64,000 bases of DNA from CBDHHC01 sp965263345 (GTDB lineage Bacteria > Pseudomonadota > Alphaproteobacteria > Rhizobiales > CBDHHC01), in contig CBDHHC010000006.1 in the NCBI GenBank assembly GCA_965263345.1, positions 620,001-684,000 of the forward strand. The letters are read 5' to 3'. A program made the position numbers and the translations under genes. The notes below the pieces were generated by a model. That model ran no database searches. It was not told the DNA's origin and saw only the letters and a program-made list of their open reading frames with translations. Position 1 is the stretch's first letter; each line of letters begins with the position of its first letter. Shown here one piece after another: positions 8,601 through 16,223 of this stretch.

Positions 8601-9418
8601 TTGACGAATTTGAAGGGACCTTTCTTTTTGTCGGTGCTGGCAAAATGGGAAGCGCCGTTCTTGCTGGTCTGTTAGAAGAAGGAATTGATCCTGGGCAAGT
8701 TATTGTTCAGGATCCTTCACCTTCTGAAGATGTACAAGATCTTTTCAATAAGTATGATATACAGTCAGTCGAGAACATTGGATCGGATCTTGATATTAAT
8801 GTCGTGTTTCTGGCCGTAAAACCCCAGGTTTTAGATGATGTCTTAAAAGAGCTCGCTGGCAAAATAAATTCTGATGCTTTGATTATCTCTATTGCGGCTG
8901 GTAAAACGCTTTGTTCAATAGAAAGTCATTTTACGTCTGGGCAACCTGTCGTTCGGGCCATGCCAAATACTCCAGCTGCCATTGGGCGTGGAATGTCAGC
9001 ACTTGTCGCGAATTCTTCAGTTCAAAGTAGAGATAAGAAATTGGCTGAACAAATCTTTTCGGCTATTGGTGCTTATGTTTGGGTTGAAAACGAAGATGAT
9101 ATGGATGCGGTTACAGCTTTGTCTGGTTCTGGTCCTGCCTATGTTTTTCTTCTTACTGAATGTATGACACAAGCCGGTATGAAATTGGGTCTTTCTCCAG
9201 AGGTTGCTTTGCAGCTAGCAAAAGAGACCGTTTCAGGATCTGGAGAACTAATGCGTCTGTCAGATAATGATCCAAGTCTTTTACGTGAGAACGTTACATC
9301 TCCTGCCGGGACTACTGAGGCAGCCCTGAAAGTTCTTATGGATCGTGATAATCTGAAAACACTTATGGAAGATGCTCTATTGGCTGCTAAGGCGCGCTCC
9401 AAAGAACTTTCTGGTTAA
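8597..9418 (+). CDS. proC: Pyrroline-5-carboxylate reductase
   Basis: Catalyses the last step of proline synthesis, NAD(P)H-dependent reduction of pyrroline-5-carboxylate. The 273 residues show the Rossmann motif FVGAGKMGSAVLAGLL at residues 11-26, AVKPQV near 75, RAMPNTPAAIGRG near 120, and the signature region ALSGSGPAYVFLL near 172 plus LRENVTSPAGTTEAAL near 234. The start overlaps the ybjN stop by four bases, so the two are translationally coupled. The other proline genes, proB and proA, are about 9 kb downstream in a different operon. Confidence 0.97.
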   Translation: MIDEFEGTFLFVGAGKMGSAVLAGLLEEGIDPGQVIVQDPSPSEDVQDLFNKYDIQSVENIGSDLDINVVFLAVKPQVLDDVLKELAGKINSDALIISIAAGKTLCSIESHFTSGQPVVRAMPNTPAAIGRGMSALVANSSVQSRDKKLAEQIFSAIGAYVWVENEDDMDAVTALSGSGPAYVFLLTECMTQAGMKLGLSPEVALQLAKETVSGSGELMRLSDNDPSLLRENVTSPAGTTEAALKVLMDRDNLKTLMEDALLAAKARSKELSG

Positions 9419-9429
9419 TATGTTTTGTT

Positions 9430-9470
9430 AAAAAGGGCGGATGAAATAAATTTCACCACACCCTTTTTTA
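9430..9470. terminator. Bidirectional terminator between proC and the small basic secreted protein gene
   Basis: An extended imperfect hairpin with outer stem AAAAAGGG / CCCTTTTT and inner TGAAAT / ATTTCA, with A and T runs on opposite flanks. It fits convergent genes ending at 9418 and 9497. Confidence 0.75.
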
Positions 9471-9496
9471 TTGTCTGATTTATACGAAGGTTATTC

Positions 9497-9787
9497 TTAG
9501 TAACCGTAGTGCCATAGGCACTTTTTATATTTTTTCCACCAGAAGTGTTTGCCTGTTTTCTTAAATTTCTTTTTATACCATTTACATTTCCATGGAATAC
9601 CATGATAACCGTGGCCATAGTATCCACCATGTCCAATTGAGAAACTTACGCCACTGTGTGGACTAATATGTAAGCTGAAAGGTGGTTTTGCTTGTGCAGT
9701 GCTAGCTAAAGCTGTGATTGAAATTGCTGCTGCTGCAAGTCCCAGGGTAATTTTTTTGGCAATGCCAGATTTGGTTGTGTTTGTCAT
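9497..9787 (-). CDS. Small secreted, Lys/Trp/His/Tyr-rich protein of unknown function
   Basis: The 96-residue product begins with a clear Sec signal (basic start, hydrophobic LGLAAAAISITALAS, cleavage after AQA near residue 34). The mature part is about 62 residues: first a GHGGYYGHGYHG patch, then a basic tail with repeated W/K/C pairs (WKCKWYKKKFKK and WWKKYKKCLW). Two cysteines could form a disulfide. I chose ATG 9787, which has an AAGGA site about 10 bases upstream; a longer TTG start at 9820 would add an unsuitable N-terminus. The composition suggests surface, metal or polyanion binding, or a membrane-active peptide, but no family is recognised. Confidence 0.7.
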   Translation of the reverse strand: MTNTTKSGIAKKITLGLAAAAISITALASTAQAKPPFSLHISPHSGVSFSIGHGGYYGHGYHGIPWKCKWYKKKFKKTGKHFWWKKYKKCLWHYGY

Positions 9788-9893
9788 ATCAACATTCCTT
9801 ATGATTGTTTGCTTTTTCAAGCTTTCTGGCGATACTCATTTACTCGCCTTCACATCATCAGACGTGTTGATCTGGAAAAAGGTTCAAAAAAAA

Positions 9894-10127
9894 TTATTTT
9901 TCGAAATTTAGGCAGCGGTAAGACTGGTCAGATAGACCGCATAATGTCATTTCCAATGTCTTTTTATTGTACCTGATAAGGTTGCCACTCGGTGTTATCG
10001 TGTAGATATTTTCTTTATCTGGATCTATTTTAGGAGCTGGTTTTTGCTGTTCGTACCAGGTTGGGGCAAAAATTGCTGCTGCGAGTATACAAGATGATAG
10101 AAAAATAGATAAACTTAATGTATGCAT
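9894..10127 (-). CDS. Small exported or membrane-anchored hypothetical protein
   Basis: 77 residues beginning with a hydrophobic segment (SLSIFLSSCILAAAIFAP, residues 5-22) that could be a signal peptide or single membrane anchor, followed by a short polar domain PAPKIDPDKENIYTITPSGNLIRYNKKT with two cysteines near the end. No recognised family. It is the first of two leftward genes divergent from the rRNA methyltransferase operon. Coding potential is moderate: the frame fills the gap and starts at an ATG, but the ribosome binding site is weak. Confidence 0.5.
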   Translation of the reverse strand: MHTLSLSIFLSSCILAAAIFAPTWYEQQKPAPKIDPDKENIYTITPSGNLIRYNKKTLEMTLCGLSDQSYRCLNFEK

Positions 10128-10273
10128 TTTTTTTCATTTCTTAGTTTATAGCTCTTACCAAATATGCCATTCATATTGGGTCAAATAATCAAATCAAGGA
10201 AATATTGTAAACCTTTTTATTGGTTTAGAGTTTTTTTGGATATGATTGAATAGAGAATACAATAAGGTATCGG

Positions 10274-10927
10274 TTGAAAGATTTTATACGTGTTGTTGGT
10301 AAGCAGCTCACTGAGCTGGAAGACAACTGGTTCAAAACAGCTAGTATTGAGACAGAAAAAGTCCTGATTGATTTAGGGACAGGTGATGGGCGTTTTGTGC
10401 TTGATATGGCTCGTGAGAATGCTGATTTTTTGTGTATTGGCATTGATGCAGCCATTGAAAATATGACGAAAACTTCAAGAGTGGCCGCTGCAAAACCTAA
10501 AAAGGGCGGCGTTCCAAATGCATTTTTTCTTCGTGGGGCTGCTGAGAATCTTCCAGGACCGTTTTCGGGGCAAATTGATTTCGTGTCAATAAATTACCCT
10601 TGGGGCTCGTTGATGAAAATTGTATCTGTCCCAGATGTTGATGAAATAAAAAAAATTCGTCAGGTTTGTAAGCCTGATGCGGAGCTTTCTATTTTCTTGA
10701 ATTATTCTGTGTTTGAAGATGATGATTATCTTGAGCGATTGGGGTTGGGGGATATTACAAAGCCTGCAGATAATGATTTGCTAGCTGATAGATATGCGGA
10801 AGCAGGGTTTGAGATTCAGGAACGAGAATTGTTTGCCGGGGATCCTCCGTTTCGAACTTTATGGGGGCGCCATTTAGTGCGTGGGTCTAATCGGTTAAGT
10901 TATATGATTAAAGCGATTGCGATATGA
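10274..10927 (+). CDS. KamB/NpmA-like 16S rRNA (adenine(1408)-N1)-methyltransferase
   Basis: The 217-residue class I methyltransferase resembles KamB and NpmA, which methylate A1408 in helix 44 of 16S rRNA and cause high-level kanamycin/apramycin resistance. Matching features: RVVGK at residues 6-10 (as at the KamB N-terminus), SAM motif LIDLGTGDGRF at 31-41, CIGIDAAIENM, KPKKGGVPNAFFLRGAAENLP at 74-94, YPWGSL with Trp110, RYAEAGFE, and TLWGRHL with Trp197. The two tryptophans correspond to those that clamp the flipped adenine in NpmA. The start is TTG with a TAAGG site 7 bases upstream. It overlaps the next gene by ATGA. Activity and any resistance are inferred; a housekeeping role is possible given its RsmI-fused partner. 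Confidence 0.82.
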   Translation: MKDFIRVVGKQLTELEDNWFKTASIETEKVLIDLGTGDGRFVLDMARENADFLCIGIDAAIENMTKTSRVAAAKPKKGGVPNAFFLRGAAENLPGPFSGQIDFVSINYPWGSLMKIVSVPDVDEIKKIRQVCKPDAELSIFLNYSVFEDDDYLERLGLGDITKPADNDLLADRYAEAGFEIQERELFAGDPPFRTLWGRHLVRGSNRLSYMIKAIAI

Positions 10928-12195
10928 CATCATCACATTCTCAAGTTTTACTGACCTGTAAAGGGCATCCCAATATTCGAGCTTCTCATGCGAAAACCTT
11001 TGAGGTTACAACGGATGATACGATTACGCAGAGTGGGACCTGTATTATTGGTGTTCGTGCAGAGTATGATGAGGATGCTTTGTTTGCGCTGCGTGGGCGG
11101 GTGAAGATCACGTTAAAAGCTGGTGATTTTGAAGATCAAGTTCTCGCGCGAATTAATCCAAGTTTTCGTCGTGGCGAACCCTTGATTTTTAGACGACATG
11201 AAAAGTCCCAACCAAGAAGCTTATGTATTGCAACAACGAAAGGTGCTTCCGGGCTTAATCGTGATCTGATTAATGTGTTGCAAAATACAGATGCAGAGTT
11301 GCAGATTGTTATTGAAGCTCTTGAAGAAGAGCGGAGTGCTGAAGGTGTCTTGTATGTTGTTGGTATGCCGATTGGAAATATGAGCGACCTTTCTATGAGA
11401 GCACTTGATGTTTTGCAAAGTGTTGATGCGATTTTGTGTGAGGATACCAGAACAACCCGGCAAGCTCTCGGAGAGTTTGGAATTCGTGGACATTTGATTT
11501 CTTATCATGATCATAATGAGCGCAATCGTGTTGATGGGATGATCGAACGTTTGAGAAATGGTGATCGTTTGGCTGTTGTTTCTGAGGCCGGGATGCCTTT
11601 GATTTCTGATCCTGGCTTTCATATTGTAAGTGCGGCAGTTGAAGAGGATATAGACATTGTTCCTGTTCCTGGACCTGATGCAGTCACAACAGCACTTTCG
11701 ATTGCTGGTATTTCGCCGGCGGACTTCAGGTTTGTTGGTTTTATGCCTCGAAAGGCTGGTGCTCGGAAAAAAGCTTTTGAGGACATAAAAAAAGCTGCTT
11801 ATACATTTGTCTTTTTTGAATCACCACATCGTATTGTTCAGACTTTGGAAGATATCAAAAGCACTCTTGGTGAGCGGCATGTGGTTGTGTGCCGGGATAT
11901 GACAAAGCATACACAAGAGGTTTATCGTGGGGTACCTAACGAACTTATTGATATCTTTTTGCAGATGGACCAGCCTCGTGGAGAGCTTACGGTTTTGGTG
12001 AAGGGCATTGAAGTTGAAGATGAGGATGGGGCAGAGCGCACAACAGGTGATATCGCAGATTTTGTCAAAGTGCTTGTTGATGAGGGGTGTCCGACGAAGA
12101 TGTTAGCGAAAGCGCTTGCCCAGACCACAGGTATAAAAAAGCGCGATGCGTTTGCGATGGTTATTGAGATGAAGGGTGAGGGGGACGAGGATTAA
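10924..12195 (+). CDS. rsmI: DUF371-RsmI fusion: 16S rRNA (cytidine(1402)-2'-O)-methyltransferase
   Basis: 423 residues in two parts. Residues 1-137 match DUF371, known mainly from archaea: GHPNIRASHAKTFEVT near 14-29, GTCIIGVRAEYD near 38, and SLCIATTKGASGLNRDLI near 99-116. Residues 141-423 are a complete RsmI: LYVVGMPIGNMSDLSMRAL, CEDTRTTRQAL near 172, SYHDHNE, VSEAGMPLISDPG near 219, VPVPGPDA near 249, and FFESPHRI near 300. RsmI adds the ribose methyl of m4Cm1402 in the decoding centre. Ordinary RsmI starts where the second part begins, so this is a genuine in-frame fusion with no stop or shift between parts. It is coupled by a 4-base overlap to the A1408 methyltransferase gene. Whether a second, unfused rsmI exists elsewhere cannot be seen. 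Confidence 0.88.
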   Translation: MTSSHSQVLLTCKGHPNIRASHAKTFEVTTDDTITQSGTCIIGVRAEYDEDALFALRGRVKITLKAGDFEDQVLARINPSFRRGEPLIFRRHEKSQPRSLCIATTKGASGLNRDLINVLQNTDAELQIVIEALEEERSAEGVLYVVGMPIGNMSDLSMRALDVLQSVDAILCEDTRTTRQALGEFGIRGHLISYHDHNERNRVDGMIERLRNGDRLAVVSEAGMPLISDPGFHIVSAAVEEDIDIVPVPGPDAVTTALSIAGISPADFRFVGFMPRKAGARKKAFEDIKKAAYTFVFFESPHRIVQTLEDIKSTLGERHVVVCRDMTKHTQEVYRGVPNELIDIFLQMDQPRGELTVLVKGIEVEDEDGAERTTGDIADFVKVLVDEGCPTKMLAKALAQTTGIKKRDAFAMVIEMKGEGDED

Positions 12196-12572
12196 AGTTC
12201 GTCCGTTTGGTTTTGGTCATTGTAAATTTCAGATAATTTTGGATCATAAGAAAATTTGTGACGAACAAATTTGTTGGTTGGGAAGCAGTAATTGTTTTCT
12301 GATTTTTGTGTGAAGGTGTGGGATCTTATGCGTCTACTCGTTCTTCTGTTTAGAACATGGTAAGTTTTTAAATCATCTTCGTTGTTAGTATTTATTTGTT
12401 TTTCGTCATAGTCTCGATAGTCGTTCAATTTGCTCTTTAACTCGCTAAAAAAAATTGGTGAGAGAATAAAATTTCCACGCATATCGTAAATTTTAGGAGT
12501 GTCATCCTCACTTTGATTGGAGTTTTCAGGCTCTTCTTGAACATGCGAATTGTCATTGCTATGGTATTTCAT
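12192..12572 (-). CDS. Hypothetical hydrophilic protein
   Basis: 126 residues, highly polar, with an acidic Asn/Glu-rich N-terminus (HVQEEPENSNQSEDD) and a basic centre (NRRTSRRIRSHTF). No signal peptide, membrane segment or recognised domain. It converges on the rsmI fusion with a four-base overlap of stop regions. Low complexity and polarity suggest partial disorder. An inverted repeat CTCTTTC/GAAAGAG lies just upstream at 12585-12607. The reading frame seems real because it is long and ATG-started on a strand without a competing gene. Confidence 0.5.
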   Translation of the reverse strand: MKYHSNDNSHVQEEPENSNQSEDDTPKIYDMRGNFILSPIFFSELKSKLNDYRDYDEKQINTNNEDDLKTYHVLNRRTSRRIRSHTFTQKSENNYCFPTNKFVRHKFSYDPKLSEIYNDQNQTDEL

Positions 12573-12651
12573 GACGTTTCATTACTCTTTCGTTACGATT
12601 GAAAGAGAGTGTAACAGAAATTATTTTCTTTATGGTTAATGTGGGGGAGCG

Positions 12652-13644
12652 TTATATTCGCAAAACCTTAGTTGCCTCTTTACAGTCCTCAAATCCTTGG
12701 GCGATGATGTTGCCGGTTGTTGCATCTGTGATCATGGCGAGGCGAGTTCTGGTGTTGAGGATGGGAAATTTTAACCAGGAAAAGTTTTCACAGGTTAGGT
12801 TTTGTTGTTGTTCCATCATATTTAATCTTGAGGTGTTGTCTTCTCCTCGGAAGCATCCTTTCCAATTGGTGTTGCGCCATGAGTTGGCTGCGCAGACTGG
12901 GCCTTCGAGTATGAAGGCCTCTTCCTGTTTGCGCTCGATGACACAAGCTTCATCAGCGGTAAGGCCGGTCAGGACAAAGATGGCTGGGACAGTGATTGGG
13001 GTTTGGGAGAGCATATCTTTTGCTTCATTATAGTTTTTGGCTGTTTCAAAAACCTGTCGGAGCAAATGCGCTGGTGGTATGTGTGTTGTGTTCCAAGCCC
13101 GGATACGATTAATTAACCAATCCAGTGCAATCCAGCCAGTTGGTAAATCCATTGGGGCTTGATTAATCGCTGCTGCAAAGCGTCCCTTTGCAACAGCCTG
13201 TAAGACGCCTGCATAACCTGGCCATGTTAGAGATGTCCAGTTTCCAAAATCATTTTTGATTTTTGCAGCAATGACATATTCTCCGAGACCTTCATCTGGC
13301 CAGTCAAGCACTCTTATTAGTCGTGGTGTTTGTGTTTTTGGATCTAGAGCGGCCTGACAGGTGCAGCCCCATTCATAGCTGATATTCAGGAGATAAGCGC
13401 CAGGTTTATTGGTGTTTTGATGGACATTTTCAATGTCTTTTATATAAGGAGAATTGGATTTGTTCAGCCAGCGTTTTGACTGAAAATCCCCTATTTTGAG
13501 TGTCAGATTTGAAAAGCGTTTTGCTGCATTGTCTAACAATATCTCTGCGTGTTCTGGAAAATGTTCCAATGTTTGTAATGGCCAGTTCTTGTCTACTTCA
13601 ATGATCGGTATTTCTTTTAATATTTTTTTGTGATCTTGCATCAT
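12652..13644 (-). CDS. Ntn hydrolase resembling acid ceramidase / NAAA (linear amide hydrolase)
   Basis: About 330 residues. The core YEWGCTCQAAL (candidate nucleophile Cys94 or Cys96) followed 15-18 residues later by LIRVLDW, then LTWPGYAGVLQAV, FAAAINQAP, and near 290 a long region with TNWKGC resembles the C89/acid ceramidase-like amidases, where the N-terminal Cys freed by self-cleavage hydrolyses fatty amides. I start at ATG 13644, which follows TAAGG by 6 bases; an in-frame ATG at 13659 is less well placed. No signal peptide is seen, so it is probably cytosolic. Substrate candidates are ceramides or N-acyl amino compounds. No sphingolipid synthesis gene is nearby, so this is a family-level call. 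Confidence 0.65.
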   Translation of the reverse strand: MMQDHKKILKEIPIIEVDKNWPLQTLEHFPEHAEILLDNAAKRFSNLTLKIGDFQSKRWLNKSNSPYIKDIENVHQNTNKPGAYLLNISYEWGCTCQAALDPKTQTPRLIRVLDWPDEGLGEYVIAAKIKNDFGNWTSLTWPGYAGVLQAVAKGRFAAAINQAPMDLPTGWIALDWLINRIRAWNTTHIPPAHLLRQVFETAKNYNEAKDMLSQTPITVPAIFVLTGLTADEACVIERKQEEAFILEGPVCAANSWRNTNWKGCFRGEDNTSRLNMMEQQQNLTCENFSWLKFPILNTRTRLAMITDATTGNIIAQGFEDCKEATKVLRI

Positions 13645-13778
13645 AATTGGCCTTAGCATTTTTCTTATATTTAGATATTGGTAAGAAATCTTTTAAAGCA
13701 AGAGGTTTATGCGATATATAAGTGTATAAGCTTTAGCTTCTGATTGATTGTGACATCCATGATTGATAATCAGAAACT

Positions 13779-14477
13779 ATGAAACAAGAGAATCAGACAT
13801 ATGAGATGAAAGGATTTGAACCTCAAAAATCTCTTGAGAGTTCGATTGTTCCGCCTGTTCTGGTTCCATTTCCGGAAAAAGCAAAATATCTTAAAGACTG
13901 GAAAACCCTCATGCGTGCGCGTTTTAATGCAGCAAAACGTTATGAGCGGAAGCAAAATGCCAGTATTCTTGCTTTTGTTGTTTCTGGGATCTTTGGATTT
14001 TTAGTTCCTTTCTATGTGCTTTTATTTGAAGATATTTTACATCAGAATATCCGTAATATCCTAGAATTTACATCTTATGCGATAGGAACCTTGTCGCTGA
14101 TACTCGGATTGGTTGAGCAAGCTCGGGGTTATAACGAGAAACAGCGAAAGTTTCACGATTGTGCTCGAAGTGTGAATAAAGTTCGAAGACATTTGGGAAC
14201 TGCCGCAGTTTCGCGCAATGAGGAGTTGATTCCTTATATCCGTGAATATGAGCGTATTATTGATTGTTGTGATGAGAATCATGACGATATCGATAGCCAA
14301 ATTGCTTTTGCTCAGGCCCAATGGGATAAAGCGGACGACAATAAACGGGATGATATTGAAAAGAAAATCCGTCGTCTGAAACGTTATGAAACCTTTTCAA
14401 TATATCGTATTTATTTGATTTTATTAGGACTTCCTCTCATTATCGCCATCATTACTATGTTTTTAATTATGTTATGA
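13779..14477 (+). CDS. SLATT-domain membrane protein (SLATT_5-like)
   Basis: 232 residues. After a polar N-terminus comes WKTLMRARFNAAKRYERKQNAS (40-61), two membrane segments (about 62-83 and 95-113), and the cytosolic helix EQARGYNEKQRKFHDCARSVNKVRRHL (113-139), then a charged coiled region and a C-terminal membrane segment (207-231). This arrangement is that of the SLATT effector families, predicted pore formers that in CBASS-like defence systems are triggered by nucleotide second messengers. No nucleotidyltransferase, SLOG protein or TIR gene adjoins it: its neighbours are an Ntn hydrolase gene (divergent) and a DUF992 gene. It is therefore an orphan, and a defence role is inference only. 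Confidence 0.75.
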   Translation: MKQENQTYEMKGFEPQKSLESSIVPPVLVPFPEKAKYLKDWKTLMRARFNAAKRYERKQNASILAFVVSGIFGFLVPFYVLLFEDILHQNIRNILEFTSYAIGTLSLILGLVEQARGYNEKQRKFHDCARSVNKVRRHLGTAAVSRNEELIPYIREYERIIDCCDENHDDIDSQIAFAQAQWDKADDNKRDDIEKKIRRLKRYETFSIYRIYLILLGLPLIIAIITMFLIML

Positions 14478-14491
14478 ATAGAGAGTTAAGT

Positions 14492-14520
14492 CCCTTTGAT
14501 AAAATTATTTTTATTAAGGG
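14492..14520 (+). terminator. Possible terminator hairpin after SLATT gene
   Basis: CCCTT and ATAAAA pair with TTTTAT and AAGGG across an AT-rich stem 15 bases past the stop. The T tail is poor, so function is uncertain. Confidence 0.4.
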
Positions 14521-14594
14521 CCTAAGAATAAATTTTTGTTATTATAGTACTATTCAGTGTCTTTCACGTCCAAATTATTGAGGAAAACATAAAC

Positions 14595-15095
14595 ATGAGA
14601 CCTTTCGCAGTTTTAGTTGCGGCACTCGCTTTGCTTTCTTTTTCAGTTTTTAACACTTCTTCAGCTCTTGCAGATAAAGCACGTGTTGAGGTTGGTGCGC
14701 TGACTTGTGGAATTTATGCGAAAACCAATTTTATCATTGGCGCCAAAAAAGAAGTTGATTGTGATTTTACAACTTTATCCGGTAAGGTTGTTGCCAGTTA
14801 TGGCGGTGAAATTAAAAAATTTGGTTTGAACCTTGGTGATGCCAAGAAAGCAGTTATAAAATGGGTTGTGCTTGCTCCAACATCACAAATCAAAAGCTCA
14901 TCTTTAAATGGTACTTATGTGGGTGTTGCTGCTGATGTTGCTCTTGGTCTTGGGGGTGGTGCCAAAGTTCTTGTTGGCGGTTCTGGTGATACTATTACTT
15001 TACAACCAGTGAGTGTACAGGCTCAAAGAGGCCTGAATATAGCTGTTGGTGTTGCAGAAATGAATTTGTATACGAAGTCTGCTTATATAAAGTAA
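14595..15095 (+). CDS. DUF992 family secreted protein
   Basis: 166 residues with a Sec signal (residues 1-26, cleavage after SALA). The mature chain follows the DUF992 pattern found in alphaproteobacteria: VEVGALTCGIYAKTNFIIG, CDFTTLSGKVVASYGGEIKKFGLNLG, WVVLAP, LNGTYVGVAADVALGLGGGAKVLVGG and LQPVSVQAQRGLNIAVGVAEM. Two cysteines (about 38 and 56) may form a disulfide. Periplasmic location is expected; function unknown. Monocistronic, with an AGGA site before the ATG and a strong terminator after it. Confidence 0.88.
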   Translation: MRPFAVLVAALALLSFSVFNTSSALADKARVEVGALTCGIYAKTNFIIGAKKEVDCDFTTLSGKVVASYGGEIKKFGLNLGDAKKAVIKWVVLAPTSQIKSSSLNGTYVGVAADVALGLGGGAKVLVGGSGDTITLQPVSVQAQRGLNIAVGVAEMNLYTKSAYIK

Positions 15096-15128
15096 TCCCA
15101 GTTTTGATTATTGAGCGAAATGTGCGTG

Positions 15129-15166
15129 AAAAAACCTCTGCTTTATGACAGGGGTTTTTTTAATTT
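15129..15166 (+). terminator. Rho-independent terminator after DUF992 gene
   Basis: AAAAAACCTCTG / CAGGGGTTTTTT stem (15129-15140 with 15149-15160, one G-U pair), followed by T-rich sequence. Confidence 0.9.
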
Positions 15167-15314
15167 TAGGCACTTAATGTGATTGTTATAAATTCTACTA
15201 AAATAATAATAGTTTGTTAGTCATATATTTTGATTGTTTTGAGCCTTTATCATTATTCAATTTCTCAATGAGATACTCCTTTTTATTAAACTAAAAAGGT
15301 ATGGAGGGGTTGTT

Positions 15315-15935
15315 TTGAATAGGTATTTTACAATTGCGTTGGCTGTTTTTGGTGGGTTTATTGCCTCGAATTTACTCAATAGTGTCGGGGTTATTGGCAT
15401 ATTTGACCAGTCAAATGGGGGTGGTCTGTATCATCGCCAGGCTTTGAATAAGTCTTTGAATTTTGCACATGCTAATGAATTTGCAAATTTAAAGTTTTAT
15501 AGAAGCTATGAGGCTGCTTATAAGCCAACAATAAAGACAGTTTTATCTGAAAAAAGCCAATCTTATGATGCTGACGAATTTGCAAGTATTGGTTCTGGAC
15601 ATAAGACAGTTGCTGCTCATAGTAATAACTTTAAATTTGCTATGGAATTTGATTCTATAAATATTTCTCCAAAATTGAGAGATAAGCAGCCAATACATTT
15701 GGTCGAAAATACGGTTGAGAAACCAGCTTTCAGCCCTTCGGAGCTTTCTGCATTACAATATCAACTTGCTTATGAATTTGAAAATATAAGAAGCCATTTT
15801 CAAGCATCACCCTTGTTAAGTTTATCAACTTCGCCAAAGTTTGACTTTGATAATGAATTTAAAGATCCTTATCAGACACCCAAAAAAAATTGGGAGTTTG
15901 AAGGGGTAGATACAAAAAGAGCGGCTTTCAAATAA
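15315..15935 (+). CDS. Hypothetical exported or membrane-anchored protein with TTG start
   Basis: 206 residues starting at TTG 15315, well supported by a GGAGG site 7 bases upstream. The N-terminus (YFTIALAVFGGFIASNLLNSVGVIGIF, residues 3-29) is a signal anchor or signal peptide. The rest is polar and Ser/Asn/Phe-rich with no recognised domain; a repeated look of short F..NEF or DEF motifs (NEFANL, DEFAS, NEFKD) is seen. It lies alone between the DUF992 gene and the rplU promoter. Likely periplasmic, function unknown. Confidence 0.6.
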   Translation: MNRYFTIALAVFGGFIASNLLNSVGVIGIFDQSNGGGLYHRQALNKSLNFAHANEFANLKFYRSYEAAYKPTIKTVLSEKSQSYDADEFASIGSGHKTVAAHSNNFKFAMEFDSINISPKLRDKQPIHLVENTVEKPAFSPSELSALQYQLAYEFENIRSHFQASPLLSLSTSPKFDFDNEFKDPYQTPKKNWEFEGVDTKRAAFK

Positions 15936-16044
15936 ACTAACTTTATAAGTACAATGCATATTTCTTGTTAAAAGCTTCCTGAAAGCTTAGTATTATGAGC
16001 TTATTTCTTTCATGATATTAAGCTTTCATTTCTTGTCTTTCCCG

Positions 16045-16072
16045 TTGACAAGCCTTGAAATCTGCCTATAGT
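16045..16072 (+). promoter_or_regulatory. Sigma70 promoter of rplU-rpmA with long leader
   Basis: A perfect -35 TTGACA (16045-16050), 16-base spacer and near-consensus -10 TATAGT (16067-16072). Transcription should begin near 16080, leaving an rplU leader of about 145 bases. In the leader a GC-rich segment at 16170-16205 can fold (TTCGC 16182-16186 with GCGAA 16200-16204), just before the AAGGA ribosome binding site. This could be an autoregulatory L21-binding leader, which is inference. Confidence 0.75.
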
Positions 16073-16223
16073 GCGTCTCATTCACGAAAAATGTGTTATT
16101 ACATTAGAAATAGCGCTGCCCGAGGCTTGCTAGCTAGGAAATTTCTTTATTTTCTGCTTATTTATGAAAGTTCGCGAAATGTTCGCGGCGCCACAGGGTG
16201 CGAATTGAGAAGGATATAAGCTG

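Noticed and set aside
11221..11622. 133-residue open frame on the minus strand within the rsmI fusion
   Set aside because: Antisense shadow of a strongly supported coding region, with Ile/Asn/Thr-rich non-protein-like composition.
12585..12607. Inverted repeat CTCTTTC/GAAAGAG as a terminator
   Set aside because: No T run on either side; kept only as a note within the adjacent gene entry.
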